Of a DNA stretch of 64,000 bases, positions 32,579-42,702 are shown piece by piece; the first letter of the stretch is position 1; each line of letters starts with the position of its first letter. The notes under the pieces are model-generated. The model ran no database searches, was not told where the DNA came from, and worked only from the letters and a program-made list of their open reading frames with translations. Position numbers and translations under genes: made by a program. This DNA is from Hathewaya massiliensis (GTDB lineage Bacteria > Bacillota > Clostridia > Clostridiales > Clostridiaceae). The stretch is from NCBI RefSeq assembly GCF_902143515.1, contig NZ_CABFVD010000001.1, positions 372,001 to 436,000 of the forward strand, read 5' to 3'.

Positions 32579-34495
32579 GTGATAGTTCTTAGTTGTAATA
32601 AGGTACATAAAAGTTATGGAATTGATACAATATTAAAAGATATCACCTTTAGTATCAATGAAGGTGACAAGATAGGTTTAGTTGGTTCCAATGGTGCAGG
32701 TAAATCTACATTATTTAAAATATTAACTGGAAATTTAGAGCATGATGGTGGAGATATTTTTATAGATAAGGGAAAACAACTGGGTTACTTATCTCAAAGT
32801 TTATCCCTAGAATCTACAAATACCATATATGAGGAAATGCTTACAGTTTTCAATGAACTTATAAATCTTGAAAATAGGATTAAGAAATTAGAGGAAGAGT
32901 TAAATAAACCCTATGAAGATTTTAATAGTAATGATTATGATAATGTAATTAAAGACTATACTTCTTCTAGAGAAATCTATGAAATAAAGGGTGGCTATAC
33001 TTATAAGGCAGAAATATACAAGGTGCTTTATGGTCTTGGATTTCAGGAAATTGATTTTTCTAAGAAAATAAATATACTTAGTGGTGGTCAAAAAACTAGG
33101 GTAGCCCTATGTAAACTTCTACTCCTAAAACCTGAAATACTACTTTTAGATGAACCTACAAACCATTTGGACTTAAATGCTATTGAATGGTTAGAAGAAT
33201 ATCTAAAATCTTATAAAGGAAGTATAGTAATTGTTTCCCACGATAGATTCTTTCTAGATTCTATTACAGAGAGAACTTTTGAATTAATTAATGGAAAAGT
33301 TGAAGCTTATAATGGTAACTATTCTAAGTTTATTGAACTTAAAAAAAAGAATAGAGAAACCCAAATGAAAGCTTTTGAACATCAACAAGAGGAAATTAAG
33401 CGTCAGGAAGAAATAATTAAGAGATATAAGTCTTTTAATAGGGAAAAAAGCGTAAGAGCTGCAGAAAGCAGACAAAAAGCCTTAGATAAAATGGATAGAA
33501 TTGATGCTCCTGAAAAAGAATATAAATTAAAATCCTTTTCTTTTCAACAAGAAATCCAAAGTGGAACTGATGTTTTGTTTTTAGAAAACCTATGTAAATC
33601 CTATGGTCATAAAACTTTATTTAAAGATTTAAGCTTTCAAATAAAGCGTGAAGAAAAGGTTGCTTTAATAGGAGAAAATGGTGGTGGTAAAACTACCCTA
33701 TTTAAAATCCTATTAGATTTAGTAAAACCTGATTCTGGAACTAAAATTCTAGGAAGAAACGTAACCATTGGTTATTATGATCAGGAACAATCAAATCTTA
33801 CCTCTGAAAAAACTGTTTTAGATGAGGTTTGGGATGACTTTCCTGAACTAAGTATGACTGAGGTAAGAAGTGCTCTAGCTGCTTTTTTATTTATAGGGGA
33901 TGATGTATTTAAAAATATTTCTTCTTTAAGTGGTGGAGAAAAATGCAGAATAAATCTTTTAAAATTAATGCTTAAAAAATCTAATTTTTTACTTTTAGAT
34001 GAACCTACAAACCACTTAGATATAATGTCTCGTGAAGCCTTAGAAGATGCCCTGTTAACCTATGATGGTACAGTTTTAGTAATTTCCCACGATAGATACT
34101 TTTTAAACAAAGTGGTTAATAAAATTTTAGAACTTCATGTAGATGGACTTAAAGAATATTTAGGAAATTATTCTTACTACATTGAAAAAAAGAAAAATCC
34201 AACTAGATTCAAACTTGAAGAAGAATTTCAATCTGGAAAAACCAAAACTCAAATAAACAATGAAAAAAAGAAAAAAAGAGAATTAGAAAAAGAAGATAAA
34301 CAAAAAAAGTTGCGAGTAAAAGCTTTAGAAAAGGAGATAAGTTCTCTAGAAGAAGAAGTATCTAAACTTCATAAAGAACTTTGCAAAGAAGAGGTATACT
34401 CAAGTCCTGAAGAGACTATAAAAATAAATTCTTTAATAAGTTCTAAAGAAAATGCCCTTGAGGAATTATATGAGGAATGGGAAAACTTAATTTAA
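32579..34495 (+). CDS. ABC-F family ATPase
   Basis: Soluble protein with two ABC ATPase domains and no membrane segment; ABC-F proteins act on ribosomes as translation factors or in antibiotic protection. Domain 1 has GSNGAGKST, LSGGQKTR and LLLDEPTNHLD; domain 2 has GENGGGKTT, LSGGEKCR and the same Walker B. A linker of about 80 residues rich in charged residues joins them, and a coiled coil (about residues 555-638) closes the protein, as in the Uup/YdiF group. The GTG start at 32579 is 8 bp after GAAGGTG. Monocistronic. Whether it gives resistance cannot be told. Confidence 0.9.
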   Translation: MIVLSCNKVHKSYGIDTILKDITFSINEGDKIGLVGSNGAGKSTLFKILTGNLEHDGGDIFIDKGKQLGYLSQSLSLESTNTIYEEMLTVFNELINLENRIKKLEEELNKPYEDFNSNDYDNVIKDYTSSREIYEIKGGYTYKAEIYKVLYGLGFQEIDFSKKINILSGGQKTRVALCKLLLLKPEILLLDEPTNHLDLNAIEWLEEYLKSYKGSIVIVSHDRFFLDSITERTFELINGKVEAYNGNYSKFIELKKKNRETQMKAFEHQQEEIKRQEEIIKRYKSFNREKSVRAAESRQKALDKMDRIDAPEKEYKLKSFSFQQEIQSGTDVLFLENLCKSYGHKTLFKDLSFQIKREEKVALIGENGGGKTTLFKILLDLVKPDSGTKILGRNVTIGYYDQEQSNLTSEKTVLDEVWDDFPELSMTEVRSALAAFLFIGDDVFKNISSLSGGEKCRINLLKLMLKKSNFLLLDEPTNHLDIMSREALEDALLTYDGTVLVISHDRYFLNKVVNKILELHVDGLKEYLGNYSYYIEKKKNPTRFKLEEEFQSGKTKTQINNEKKKKRELEKEDKQKKLRVKALEKEISSLEEEVSKLHKELCKEEVYSSPEETIKINSLISSKENALEELYEEWENLI

Positions 34496-34509
34496 TGCCT
34501 GTAATAAGA

Positions 34510-34558
34510 AGTTCTTAGCCTTAGTAGGAATAATTTACTTCCCCTAAAGCTAAGAACT
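34510..34558 (+). terminator. Terminator of the ABC-F gene
   Basis: AGTTCTTAGC and GCTAAGAACT form a 10-bp outer stem, with CTTAG/CTAAA inside, followed by CTATTTATTTATT. It resembles the 3' terminator hairpins of the structured RNAs at 40.2 and 58.3 kb. Confidence 0.8.
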
Positions 34559-34571
34559 CTATTTATTTATT

Positions 34572-34639
34572 AAGTTTTCTTAGACATTTTTGTTCATATG
34601 ATAGTTAAGCAATCCCATGTAAACATTTTTGTCTAACAT
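34572..34639 (+). repeat. Internally deleted foldback repeat
   Basis: Only the outer ends of the MITE-like repeat remain: TTCTTAGACATTTTTGTTCA on the left and AACATTTTTGTCTAACAT on the right, joined over about 20 bp. Its terminal inverted repeat is intact. Confidence 0.75.
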
Positions 34640-34648
34640 ATCCATTTA

Positions 34649-37600
34649 TTAAATATTCACTATTAACTTGCATAAAACTTTGGTAAAATTAAATTCTTTT
34701 ACACTAAATTCTTTTGTTTTAACGGGAACCTTTAAATATAAAACTCCTTGCAATTGGCCACTTTTAACCAATGGATTTATTATAACAGAATAACAATTTG
34801 GTATATTAGTTATAGGATCTATATCTTTTATATCATTCCAATCAACTAATACCATACCATTTTTATTGCTAATAACTTTACCTAGCAATTGTTCATTAAA
34901 ATAGTTAGATACAAGACTACTTTTATTACTTTTTCTATAAAATCTTTCTTTTATATTTTTATCTTTATCTAAAATAAATAAACTAATAGATTCTCCATCA
35001 AATAAAGTCAATACTTTATCTAAAAACATATTTGTTCTTACATCAGAATGCATTTTTGAATTTATTATATCAATACATTCAAAAAGTGTAGATAAATAGC
35101 TATAATCCTTTGTATAGTCATCTTTTAAAACCCAAGATATTTTATCATTTTGTTTTGCATCCTTAGAAAAACTTGAACTCCACTTAACAGTGTTATCTTT
35201 TCCTGTCTCTTTAGCTTTGTACAAGGCTGCATCTGCTTTCTCAATGAGGTTCCATAACCTTGTACTATGCTTGGGATAAGATGCTACACCTAAACTTACA
35301 GTAACTCTTATACTATTTTTAAATTCTAAATTTGAACTTATACCTTTTCTTATTTCTTCACTTCTTAAATAAGCTTCATTTACATCTGTATTCTCTAAAA
35401 TTATAATAAACTCTTCTCCACCATACCTACCTAAAAATTCATTATCTTTTAATTTTGATAGAACATTTTTACATACTTCTCTTAAAACCAAGTCCCCTGT
35501 TTTATGTCCATGTCTATCATTGACATTTTTAAAATCATCAATATCAAACATTATTATGGAAAGAGGTTCCTTATTTTTTTCACATTTTATGATAGATGAA
35601 TTTAGACACTGTTCAAGGTATTTTCTTGTAAAAGCCATAGTGAGTTTATCATAATTAGAATCTAACTGATTTAAATAAGTTTCAATAAGAAACTGTAGAA
35701 AACTAAATAGACTCCTGCACTCTTCTACGAATTTATCATTCAAATTATGTAAAAATTTATCACTTTCGATATATATATAAGCACTTACATTTTCACCTAA
35801 ATTGTTAATAGGTATAGGCATGCACATAGCTATTTCTATATCTTGAAGCTCAATTAGTTTTTCTTCTTTAAAAACTTTATTTTCTAGAACCACTTCTCTT
35901 TTTTCTAACTTGCACTTATTTACGATATATTGGTTTTTAAATTCATATTTTTTATCTGTGCCAACTAAAATTTCTAATTTGTTATTTTTTTCAATAATAA
36001 TACATCCTAGAGTACTAACGGAGGTTTCAACTAAATACTTTAGAATATTTTCTAAATTTGTCTTAGGATTAGTGGTTATTTCTTTTATCATGTCTTCTTT
36101 GTTTTTAATTTTTCCACCCATGTTTTTTTCATATCCTTTTATATATATCTTTCTAAATTTATTATTTTTAAATAACTGTTTTAATATATTAAACTGAAAT
36201 AACTCTTCCAACTCTTTTAATGTAATGTCTTCTAAATTCATACCTAAATTATTATTATTTAAAAATAATCTTTCAACTTTAAAAATTTCTTCTATAAATA
36301 CCCATAGATTGTTATATTTTATAAATTGAAGTTTAAGATCTTCAGGAACTTCCTTTATAAGTTTCCTTAAAATCTTAAGTGCATATATATAATTATTAAT
36401 GGCATTGTATATATCTTCATGTTTTAAATAATACTCTCCTAAAGTGCCGTATATAATAATAGAGAGCATAGGATTTACATTTTTATCGCAGTTCTTTAAA
36501 GCTTTCTCTAAGTAATTTAATTTATTTTCCTCTTCTAGGTTAGCTAATACATAATATTTCTCAGAACTAAATCTTTCACTTAAGCTATTAATATTATTGG
36601 TATTTAAAATTTCTCTCCATAAAAATCCTAGCCTTTCCTTATCACTTCTTACTATAAATAAAAGTTTTATAAAAAATTCATCCTTAACAACTTCATTTTC
36701 AAAGACCTTTACCATCTCTACAAGTTTTATAAACTTGTTATCATCTTTTATATCATTCTCTACATAGGACTTTTCAAAATAAATCATATGTTTTAGAATA
36801 ATTAAGTCATCATACCCTTCATAAGAAATTTCCCTGCAAACTTGAAGGTACTTATCTATATAATCTATACTTTTCTCATAATCTTTTATCTCATAATATA
36901 ACATTGCGGAACTATAGTAAAAATCCAGTATATCAAATTTATTTACATTATTGTCCCCTATATATTTCTTAGCTTTAAAATAATAGAAAAAAGCTTCTGA
37001 ATATCTTCCCGTAATAAAATTGTTTCTAAGTAGTTGATTACATAAAATTAAGTATCCTATATTAATTCTATGTTTATCACATATAGCCAAGGCATTTTTA
37101 GATATAGAGATTGACTCCTCATATTTGTTAGTTTTAGAATATAGCTCTGCTAAATTATGACTGGGTAATATAGTTTCACTTATATATCCTTTTTCTTCAT
37201 ATATCCTTTTAGCTTCTATAAAGTACTTTTTAGGATCCCTATTAGAACCGGTTAAGTACATATTACATATACCTAAATTATTTAAAACTCTTGCCATTCC
37301 TTCAATATCGGAAAACTCTTTTAAATTATCATAAGCCAATTTATAAAACTCCTCACCTTTAAAGTAATTAGCATTATTTAGCTCTAAATTTCCTAATATA
37401 TTGTAAATTTTTCCCTTGTGATAACTTTTATATTCCTCACAAATTTTTAAACCATTTTCACATACATTTTTTGCTTTAATTTGATCTCCTTGTAATAAAT
37501 ATAAGTTAGCTTCAATTATAAGCATATCTAGTTTTCCTTTTTTATAATCTATGTGATTTAAAATTTCGTTTATTTCTTTTATAACCATGGATGATTTTTC

Positions 37601-39997
37601 ACCATCTACATATTCAAAATATATATTTAAAATAGCATTTAGTGAATCTATCTTCTTTTTTAAATCCTTTAAACCTGTAGCCATATTTAATGCCTTTTTA
37701 TAATTTAATAAAGCCTTGTCCATATAATTAATTCTGTAATATAACTTACCAAGTCTTAAGGTTAGAATATATTGTTTGTTTAGATTACCACCAATTGTTT
37801 CTAATAAGTTTACAACTTTATCTATATAGTAAATTTCTTTTTTTATATCACCTTGTTTTTTTAATTTATTAGCAAAGATAATGCTATAATTTATTACCTT
37901 ATGGTAATCCTTTGTTTTTTCTAAATGAAATATAAACTCCTCATCTTCATAAAAATTTATTAGTGAGAACTCTTCAAAATATGAAACTACTTTTTTATGC
38001 ATTAAATATTTTTCATCTTCATCCATAGAATCATATACTAATTTCTTCAATAACCTATTAGAAAAATCATATATGAAATCCTTACCTTGATAAAAATAAA
38101 CTAATACCCCTTTATTAACTAAAGGTTCTAATATTTCCTCTATATTATAATCTCTATTTGAATTTTTGATTTCCTTATGAGATACTCCTCTCTTTGGAAA
38201 TAGAGAAAGATACTTTAATATATAAAGACTTTTAGAATCAATAGTTCCTAATTGATTTAATGTTACTTCCTTTATACTATAAGGTAGCTCATAACTAAGA
38301 ATTTTATCTCTAGCACTCCAAAACCCTCTATTATCTATATATATATATTCTTTTAAAAATAAGTCCTTTATAATTTCCTCTATAAATAGTGGATTCCCAA
38401 AACAATTCTTAACTATTTTGTTTATTTTAATTATAAATTGGAGGTTTTCCACTTCACTTCTAATGCCAAATATTCTATTTAAGAGAATCATTACTTCTTG
38501 TTCTTTTAAGCCTTCTAATTTTAGATTTCCACTCTTTTTGTCGCATTTATCTATATAATATATTAGATTTTTTAAATGTTCATTGCATATAATCTCTTCA
38601 TCTGAATAAGAAAATATAAAATAAAAGTCATAACTATCTCTACTCATATACCTATACTTTTCTAAATTATACAGTATAAAATCTTCAAAAAATTGTGATA
38701 TACAATTTATATTATCTAATATAAATATAATCTTCATGTTTCTTAAAGTTTCATGTACAAAATTTGAAAGTCTGCTTATTATTTTTTCTTTATCCTTATA
38801 TATAGCTTCTACATCTAAATTATTATGATTTTTAAGTTCAGGTACTACTTTTTCTAATTCTTCTCTATATTTTTCAATTATATTTTTACTTGAAGCTGCT
38901 AAAACCTTCTTTATAAATAAGCAGAAATCACTAATATGTTCAATTTTAGAATTCTTCTTGTTATATACAGTAAAAAATCTTATATTCCCTATATTCAAAG
39001 ATTCTTCTATATTCTTTAAAAATCTACTTTTTCCTATACCAGCTTCCCCGTGTATTTTAAAAATCCTGGTTTTATCCTTTATGCATTTTTTTATATAACC
39101 AACTTCTTCTCTTCTTCCAATGAATGGATTTCTAAATTTTAAAACTTCTAGTTCTTTTAAATCAATATCTTCATATTTTTTATTAAATTTAAAATTTATA
39201 TCTCTAATTATTTCACTAATGGATTTATATCTTTTTTCTAGATCATCCGTTATTTTAAATATTATATAATAAAATTTATTTATAAATTCATTACTTATTT
39301 TTTTATTTGTTATGTTTTTTTTAAATATTTCTTGACCCTTTGACCTAATTTCTTCTACTGGAATAATCTTTCCTGTTATAATGTAGCTTCCCAGTACCCC
39401 CAAAGCATATATATCTGAATTTTTGTTATCCTCTTCACCCTTTAAAATTTCTTTAGATTTAAAATAGAGATTACTGTCATCACTATTTAAAAAAGGATCT
39501 ATAAAATTACTTTTAATTATATCGCTTAAATAAACTTTGATGTCATTGCTTCCCTTTTTAATTTTTACATTAAGGGGATTGATATTTTTGTATGCATATC
39601 CCTTTAAATGAACGTAATTAATAGCCCTAAGAATTTCTACAAAAATATGAAGAATTTCATCCTCTGTAAAATCCTTATATATATCTATTATTCTTTTACT
39701 ATTTTCTACATATTCCGTAGTGACAAAGTATTTTAATTCTTTTACACAGTCACTTTCCCACCACTTTAAAGCTTTAAATTCATAAACTTTTAATATAGAC
39801 TTAGTATCAATGTTTGAATACTCAATAAATACTTCATTTAATTTCTTGATTAATTCTATTGTAAAAGAATTCTCGTCTATTAAATGAAGCAATTTTAGTT
39901 TAAGTCCTTCATTTAAATCAGAAACTAAATATGTACCAATATAGTTATGCTGGTGAATTTTATCTAATATCCTGTATCTTTTATTAATAAGACTCAT
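34649..39997 (-). CDS. Giant pseudokinase-ATPase-TPR-GAF-diguanylate cyclase
   Basis: A 1782-residue cytosolic signalling protein. Order: Ser/Thr kinase-like domain (about 1-270); STAND-type ATPase (about 290-560) with FIGRREEV, Walker A GEAGIGKS (317-324) and Walker B IIFILDN; a long helical/TPR region (about 690-1200); a GAF-like sensor (about 1290-1440); a GGDEF domain (about 1445-1600) with DIDDFKNVNDRHGHKTGD and RYGGEEF (GGEEF near 1526-1530); and a C-terminal GAF-like domain. The kinase HRDLKPxN motif reads YKNINPLN, so the catalytic Asp and Lys are lost: probably a pseudokinase. The GGEEF site looks active, but the RxxD inhibitory site is absent. No membrane segment. Monocistronic. Its signal is unknown; output is probably cyclic di-GMP. 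Confidence 0.85.
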   Translation of the reverse strand: MSLINKRYRILDKIHQHNYIGTYLVSDLNEGLKLKLLHLIDENSFTIELIKKLNEVFIEYSNIDTKSILKVYEFKALKWWESDCVKELKYFVTTEYVENSKRIIDIYKDFTEDEILHIFVEILRAINYVHLKGYAYKNINPLNVKIKKGSNDIKVYLSDIIKSNFIDPFLNSDDSNLYFKSKEILKGEEDNKNSDIYALGVLGSYIITGKIIPVEEIRSKGQEIFKKNITNKKISNEFINKFYYIIFKITDDLEKRYKSISEIIRDINFKFNKKYEDIDLKELEVLKFRNPFIGRREEVGYIKKCIKDKTRIFKIHGEAGIGKSRFLKNIEESLNIGNIRFFTVYNKKNSKIEHISDFCLFIKKVLAASSKNIIEKYREELEKVVPELKNHNNLDVEAIYKDKEKIISRLSNFVHETLRNMKIIFILDNINCISQFFEDFILYNLEKYRYMSRDSYDFYFIFSYSDEEIICNEHLKNLIYYIDKCDKKSGNLKLEGLKEQEVMILLNRIFGIRSEVENLQFIIKINKIVKNCFGNPLFIEEIIKDLFLKEYIYIDNRGFWSARDKILSYELPYSIKEVTLNQLGTIDSKSLYILKYLSLFPKRGVSHKEIKNSNRDYNIEEILEPLVNKGVLVYFYQGKDFIYDFSNRLLKKLVYDSMDEDEKYLMHKKVVSYFEEFSLINFYEDEEFIFHLEKTKDYHKVINYSIIFANKLKKQGDIKKEIYYIDKVVNLLETIGGNLNKQYILTLRLGKLYYRINYMDKALLNYKKALNMATGLKDLKKKIDSLNAILNIYFEYVDGEKSSMVIKEINEILNHIDYKKGKLDMLIIEANLYLLQGDQIKAKNVCENGLKICEEYKSYHKGKIYNILGNLELNNANYFKGEEFYKLAYDNLKEFSDIEGMARVLNNLGICNMYLTGSNRDPKKYFIEAKRIYEEKGYISETILPSHNLAELYSKTNKYEESISISKNALAICDKHRINIGYLILCNQLLRNNFITGRYSEAFFYYFKAKKYIGDNNVNKFDILDFYYSSAMLYYEIKDYEKSIDYIDKYLQVCREISYEGYDDLIILKHMIYFEKSYVENDIKDDNKFIKLVEMVKVFENEVVKDEFFIKLLFIVRSDKERLGFLWREILNTNNINSLSERFSSEKYYVLANLEEENKLNYLEKALKNCDKNVNPMLSIIIYGTLGEYYLKHEDIYNAINNYIYALKILRKLIKEVPEDLKLQFIKYNNLWVFIEEIFKVERLFLNNNNLGMNLEDITLKELEELFQFNILKQLFKNNKFRKIYIKGYEKNMGGKIKNKEDMIKEITTNPKTNLENILKYLVETSVSTLGCIIIEKNNKLEILVGTDKKYEFKNQYIVNKCKLEKREVVLENKVFKEEKLIELQDIEIAMCMPIPINNLGENVSAYIYIESDKFLHNLNDKFVEECRSLFSFLQFLIETYLNQLDSNYDKLTMAFTRKYLEQCLNSSIIKCEKNKEPLSIIMFDIDDFKNVNDRHGHKTGDLVLREVCKNVLSKLKDNEFLGRYGGEEFIIILENTDVNEAYLRSEEIRKGISSNLEFKNSIRVTVSLGVASYPKHSTRLWNLIEKADAALYKAKETGKDNTVKWSSSFSKDAKQNDKISWVLKDDYTKDYSYLSTLFECIDIINSKMHSDVRTNMFLDKVLTLFDGESISLFILDKDKNIKERFYRKSNKSSLVSNYFNEQLLGKVISNKNGMVLVDWNDIKDIDPITNIPNCYSVIINPLVKSGQLQGVLYLKVPVKTKEFSVKEFNFTKVLCKLIVNI

Positions 39998-40062
39998 AGC
40001 ATCCTTCCCCGTTCAAATATTATAACTTTATCTCATTCCTATCCTGTCTAATCTAATAATTT

Positions 40063-40218
40063 ATCTTTTTCAAAATGAAAGTAAAGAGCAGTTAAGGACA
40101 TGGATAAAAATTTCCCTAAAGGATAGTGAATTCTAAGAAGTAAAACTCCTTAGAATTCTGGTACTAGCTTCAGTAGAGTAAGGTTTTCCACTGAAGGTAA
40201 GAACTCTCTTTGTTATTT
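40063..40218 (+). ncRNA. Structured RNA-like element with terminator, copy 1
   Basis: Three consecutive hairpins on the plus strand: ATCTTTTTC/GAAAGTAAAGAG, GAATTCTAAG/CTTAGAATTC and CTTCAGT/ACTGAAG, the last followed by AAGAACTCTCTTTGTTATTT. ATGGATAA and AAGGATAGTGA lie in the linkers. The element aligns along its length with the minus strand at 58307-58476, with a compensatory pair change in hairpin 2 (GAATTC/GAATTC here, GACTTC/GAAGTC there). It lies in the gap between two minus-strand genes and has no ORF. I cannot assign it to a known RNA family. Confidence 0.65.
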
Positions 40219-40312
40219 AATTATATCATATAAATAATTTATTAATAACTTAAACAGGAGTTAAATTTTTATTTAATAAAAATTTCTATAAGAAATAACT
40301 TATAGTCTTCAC

Positions 40313-41587
40313 TTAAACTAAAGCCCCTTGTAATAAAACTTTAATATTATCCCTATATATTTTATCAAATTGTGAAATTGGTAGAGGATTCTTTCCAAGT
40401 CCTACCTCCATTGTATATCCCGGTCTTCTAAAGTCTTTTATAAACCAATCCTTATATCCGCCATAAGATGAAATTCCATAAGTTTCCCCTAATTCATATC
40501 CACTTAATCTTGAAAATAGCTCTCCTATTCTTCTTGCCTCTTCTCCAGCTAAATCTTTATAAGTCCAATATATAACTTCTCCCTGAGTATGGTAGGCTAT
40601 TACTAGTCTAAAGTCTCCCTTTCTTGTAAACTCCACCATAGCTTTTGTTTCTGGTTCAGACTCAGGATAAGGTCCACCATATCTAGTAGGTCCAGGCCCA
40701 TATACTCCATAAAGTTCCTCTGCTGCTTTAGCTTCTTCAAAGGATGCATTATAATTGTGATTTAAGTCAACCCCTCTTATATTTGCACTCCAGTTCTGTG
40801 AAAAATCCATATTCCCTTTATTCCATTCTATTAATTGATTATAATAAGGATTATCCTTAGAAAGTCCATTTAAAACTAAATCCACTCCATCTGGATTAAC
40901 CATAGGTATTAAATATATAGTAGAGGATTGCCAAATTTCTCTTGGAGAATACCCCTCTATATTTTCTCCTCTTGCATAAGCTTTTAAGAAGTTTTCTGCA
41001 AATTTCATAAGCAAGGCTGAAGTTATCCACTCTATAGCATGATGTGCTGCATTATATGAAACTTTATTTTTTCCATTCCCTAATTTTATATAGTAAAGAT
41101 TTTTCCCTAAAACACTTTTACCAATAGATCCTATTTCTATAAATGGATAAATACGTTTTAAGGACTTTATGTTTTCTTCCATTATCTCATAAGTGTAGTC
41201 AATATCCGTATATACAACCTCTAAATTTTTATAAGGAATTATAATTTCAGTGCCTATACTTAAAGAATTTGGATTTTTTATATTATTAATCAATATAACT
41301 TCTTCTACTGGTATATTAAGTTCTTTAGATATTTTATATAGGGTATCTCCATCTTTAATTACATAAGTAAAAAAACCTCTATAATATCTTTGTATAATAT
41401 CATAAGTTCGATCTTCAACTACACCAGTTGGTAATATTCCTCTGTCACTTTGAAACTTAGCTACGGCATTTTTAGTTCTAGAACCGTAAACTCCATCAAT
41501 ATTACCAATATCATATCCTAATTTTTTTAAAAGAGATTGTAACCTCTTTACCCTTGTTCCTCTATCTCCTTCTTTTAAAATAATCAA
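40313..41587 (-). CDS. Peptidoglycan-binding/LysM zinc carboxypeptidase (M14), gamma-D-glutamyl-diamino acid peptidase I type
   Basis: Cell-wall or spore-cortex peptidase that likely cuts the gamma-D-Glu-diamino acid bond of stem peptides. Domains: peptidoglycan-binding repeat (about 1-70, GYDIGNIDGVYGSRTKNAV), LysM (about 74-118, YVIKDGDTLYKISKELN) and M14 catalytic domain (about 125-424). The zinc ligands are HHAIEW (HxxE) and AYHTQG; VDLNHNYNA and the catalytic Glu in YTMEVGLG complete the site. No classical signal peptide. It resembles the sporulation endopeptidase I of Bacillus sphaericus, so a role in sporulation or germination is plausible. Monocistronic. Confidence 0.9.
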   Translation of the reverse strand: MIILKEGDRGTRVKRLQSLLKKLGYDIGNIDGVYGSRTKNAVAKFQSDRGILPTGVVEDRTYDIIQRYYRGFFTYVIKDGDTLYKISKELNIPVEEVILINNIKNPNSLSIGTEIIIPYKNLEVVYTDIDYTYEIMEENIKSLKRIYPFIEIGSIGKSVLGKNLYYIKLGNGKNKVSYNAAHHAIEWITSALLMKFAENFLKAYARGENIEGYSPREIWQSSTIYLIPMVNPDGVDLVLNGLSKDNPYYNQLIEWNKGNMDFSQNWSANIRGVDLNHNYNASFEEAKAAEELYGVYGPGPTRYGGPYPESEPETKAMVEFTRKGDFRLVIAYHTQGEVIYWTYKDLAGEEARRIGELFSRLSGYELGETYGISSYGGYKDWFIKDFRRPGYTMEVGLGKNPLPISQFDKIYRDNIKVLLQGALV

Positions 41588-41659
41588 AAAATCACCTCAT
41601 CTAGTAATTATATAATTAACTTATACTATAACTAGAATCTTGGTGATTAATTTTACTTA

Positions 41660-42505
41660 TTATTTTTTCTTCTTATATATAATCCAATAGGAAACTCCAA
41701 TAAATATAGCTCCCCCTATAATATTTCCTAAAGTTACTGTAGATAAATTTTTAAATAAATTACTCATATTTATTAAATCTAATTTTTCAGATGGAATTTT
41801 AGAGAAATCTACAAACTTTGCATTTTTCTTAATTAATTGTGCAATGGTTAAATAGTACATATTTGCAACACAGTGTTCAAAGCCACTAATCACAAATGCC
41901 ATAATAGGGAAAAATGCCATAAATATTTTGCTTACCACATCTCTTGCTGCAAAACTTCCCCATACAGAAGCACAAACAACTATATTGCAAAGTATTCCAC
42001 TAAGAAAGGCTTCTATAATATTTAATCCTTCTTTGGCAGAAGCAGTTTTTAAAGCTGCTAAAGCCACCAATCCCTCATTAGTTTTTATGGCACCACTATA
42101 ATATATTAATAATGCAAATATAAATGCTCCTATAAAGTTACCTATGTAAACTAAAACCCAATTCCTCATAAGCTTAGTGAAAGTAATCTTTTTTTCTGCA
42201 TAAGCAACTGATAATAAGTTATTGCCAGTAAAAAGTTCAGCTCCACAAACTAAAACTAGCATAAGTCCAACGGGAAACACAATACCTGATACTAATTTAG
42301 AAAGTCCATAGTTTTTTATGCTATGAGAAGCTACAGTAGATGCAAATGCGCCAATAGATATAAAAATACCAGCTAAAATACTTAATAAAAGCGTATTTAT
42401 GACTTTATTATTAGCCTTATTTATGCCTACTTCCTCAGTAAAGTCACATATCTCTTTTGGTGTTAAAAACCTTTTTTCTTTTGGTGTTAAAAGTCCTTTT
42501 TCCAT
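41660..42505 (-). CDS. Formate/nitrite transporter family channel
   Basis: A 281-residue member of the FNT family (FocA/NirC/HSC) with six membrane helices. Landmarks are AGIFISIGAFASTVASH, GLMLVLVCGAELFTGNN, FLSGILCNIVVCASVW and ISGFEHCVANMYY. The frame extends 30 residues upstream, but GGGGGAAATATA just before the ATG at 42505 marks the start. The substrate may be formate, nitrite or hydrosulfide; context gives no clue. It is divergent from pdxS. Confidence 0.88.
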   Translation of the reverse strand: MEKGLLTPKEKRFLTPKEICDFTEEVGINKANNKVINTLLLSILAGIFISIGAFASTVASHSIKNYGLSKLVSGIVFPVGLMLVLVCGAELFTGNNLLSVAYAEKKITFTKLMRNWVLVYIGNFIGAFIFALLIYYSGAIKTNEGLVALAALKTASAKEGLNIIEAFLSGILCNIVVCASVWGSFAARDVVSKIFMAFFPIMAFVISGFEHCVANMYYLTIAQLIKKNAKFVDFSKIPSEKLDLINMSNLFKNLSTVTLGNIIGGAIFIGVSYWIIYKKKK

Positions 42506-42702
42506 TATATTTCCCCCTATAATATAATCAAGCATAACTATTATACTACATAAGGATAAAACTTTGTATTTTATTAATATTAAAAATGTACCCATACATT
42601 TTACTTTTTTCTTTTTTTTACTTATACTAATATTGAAAATAAATTTTTCTTATAAATCAATAATTTTCTTTTTACAATAATTTATATAAGGGGTGTATAA
42701 TT

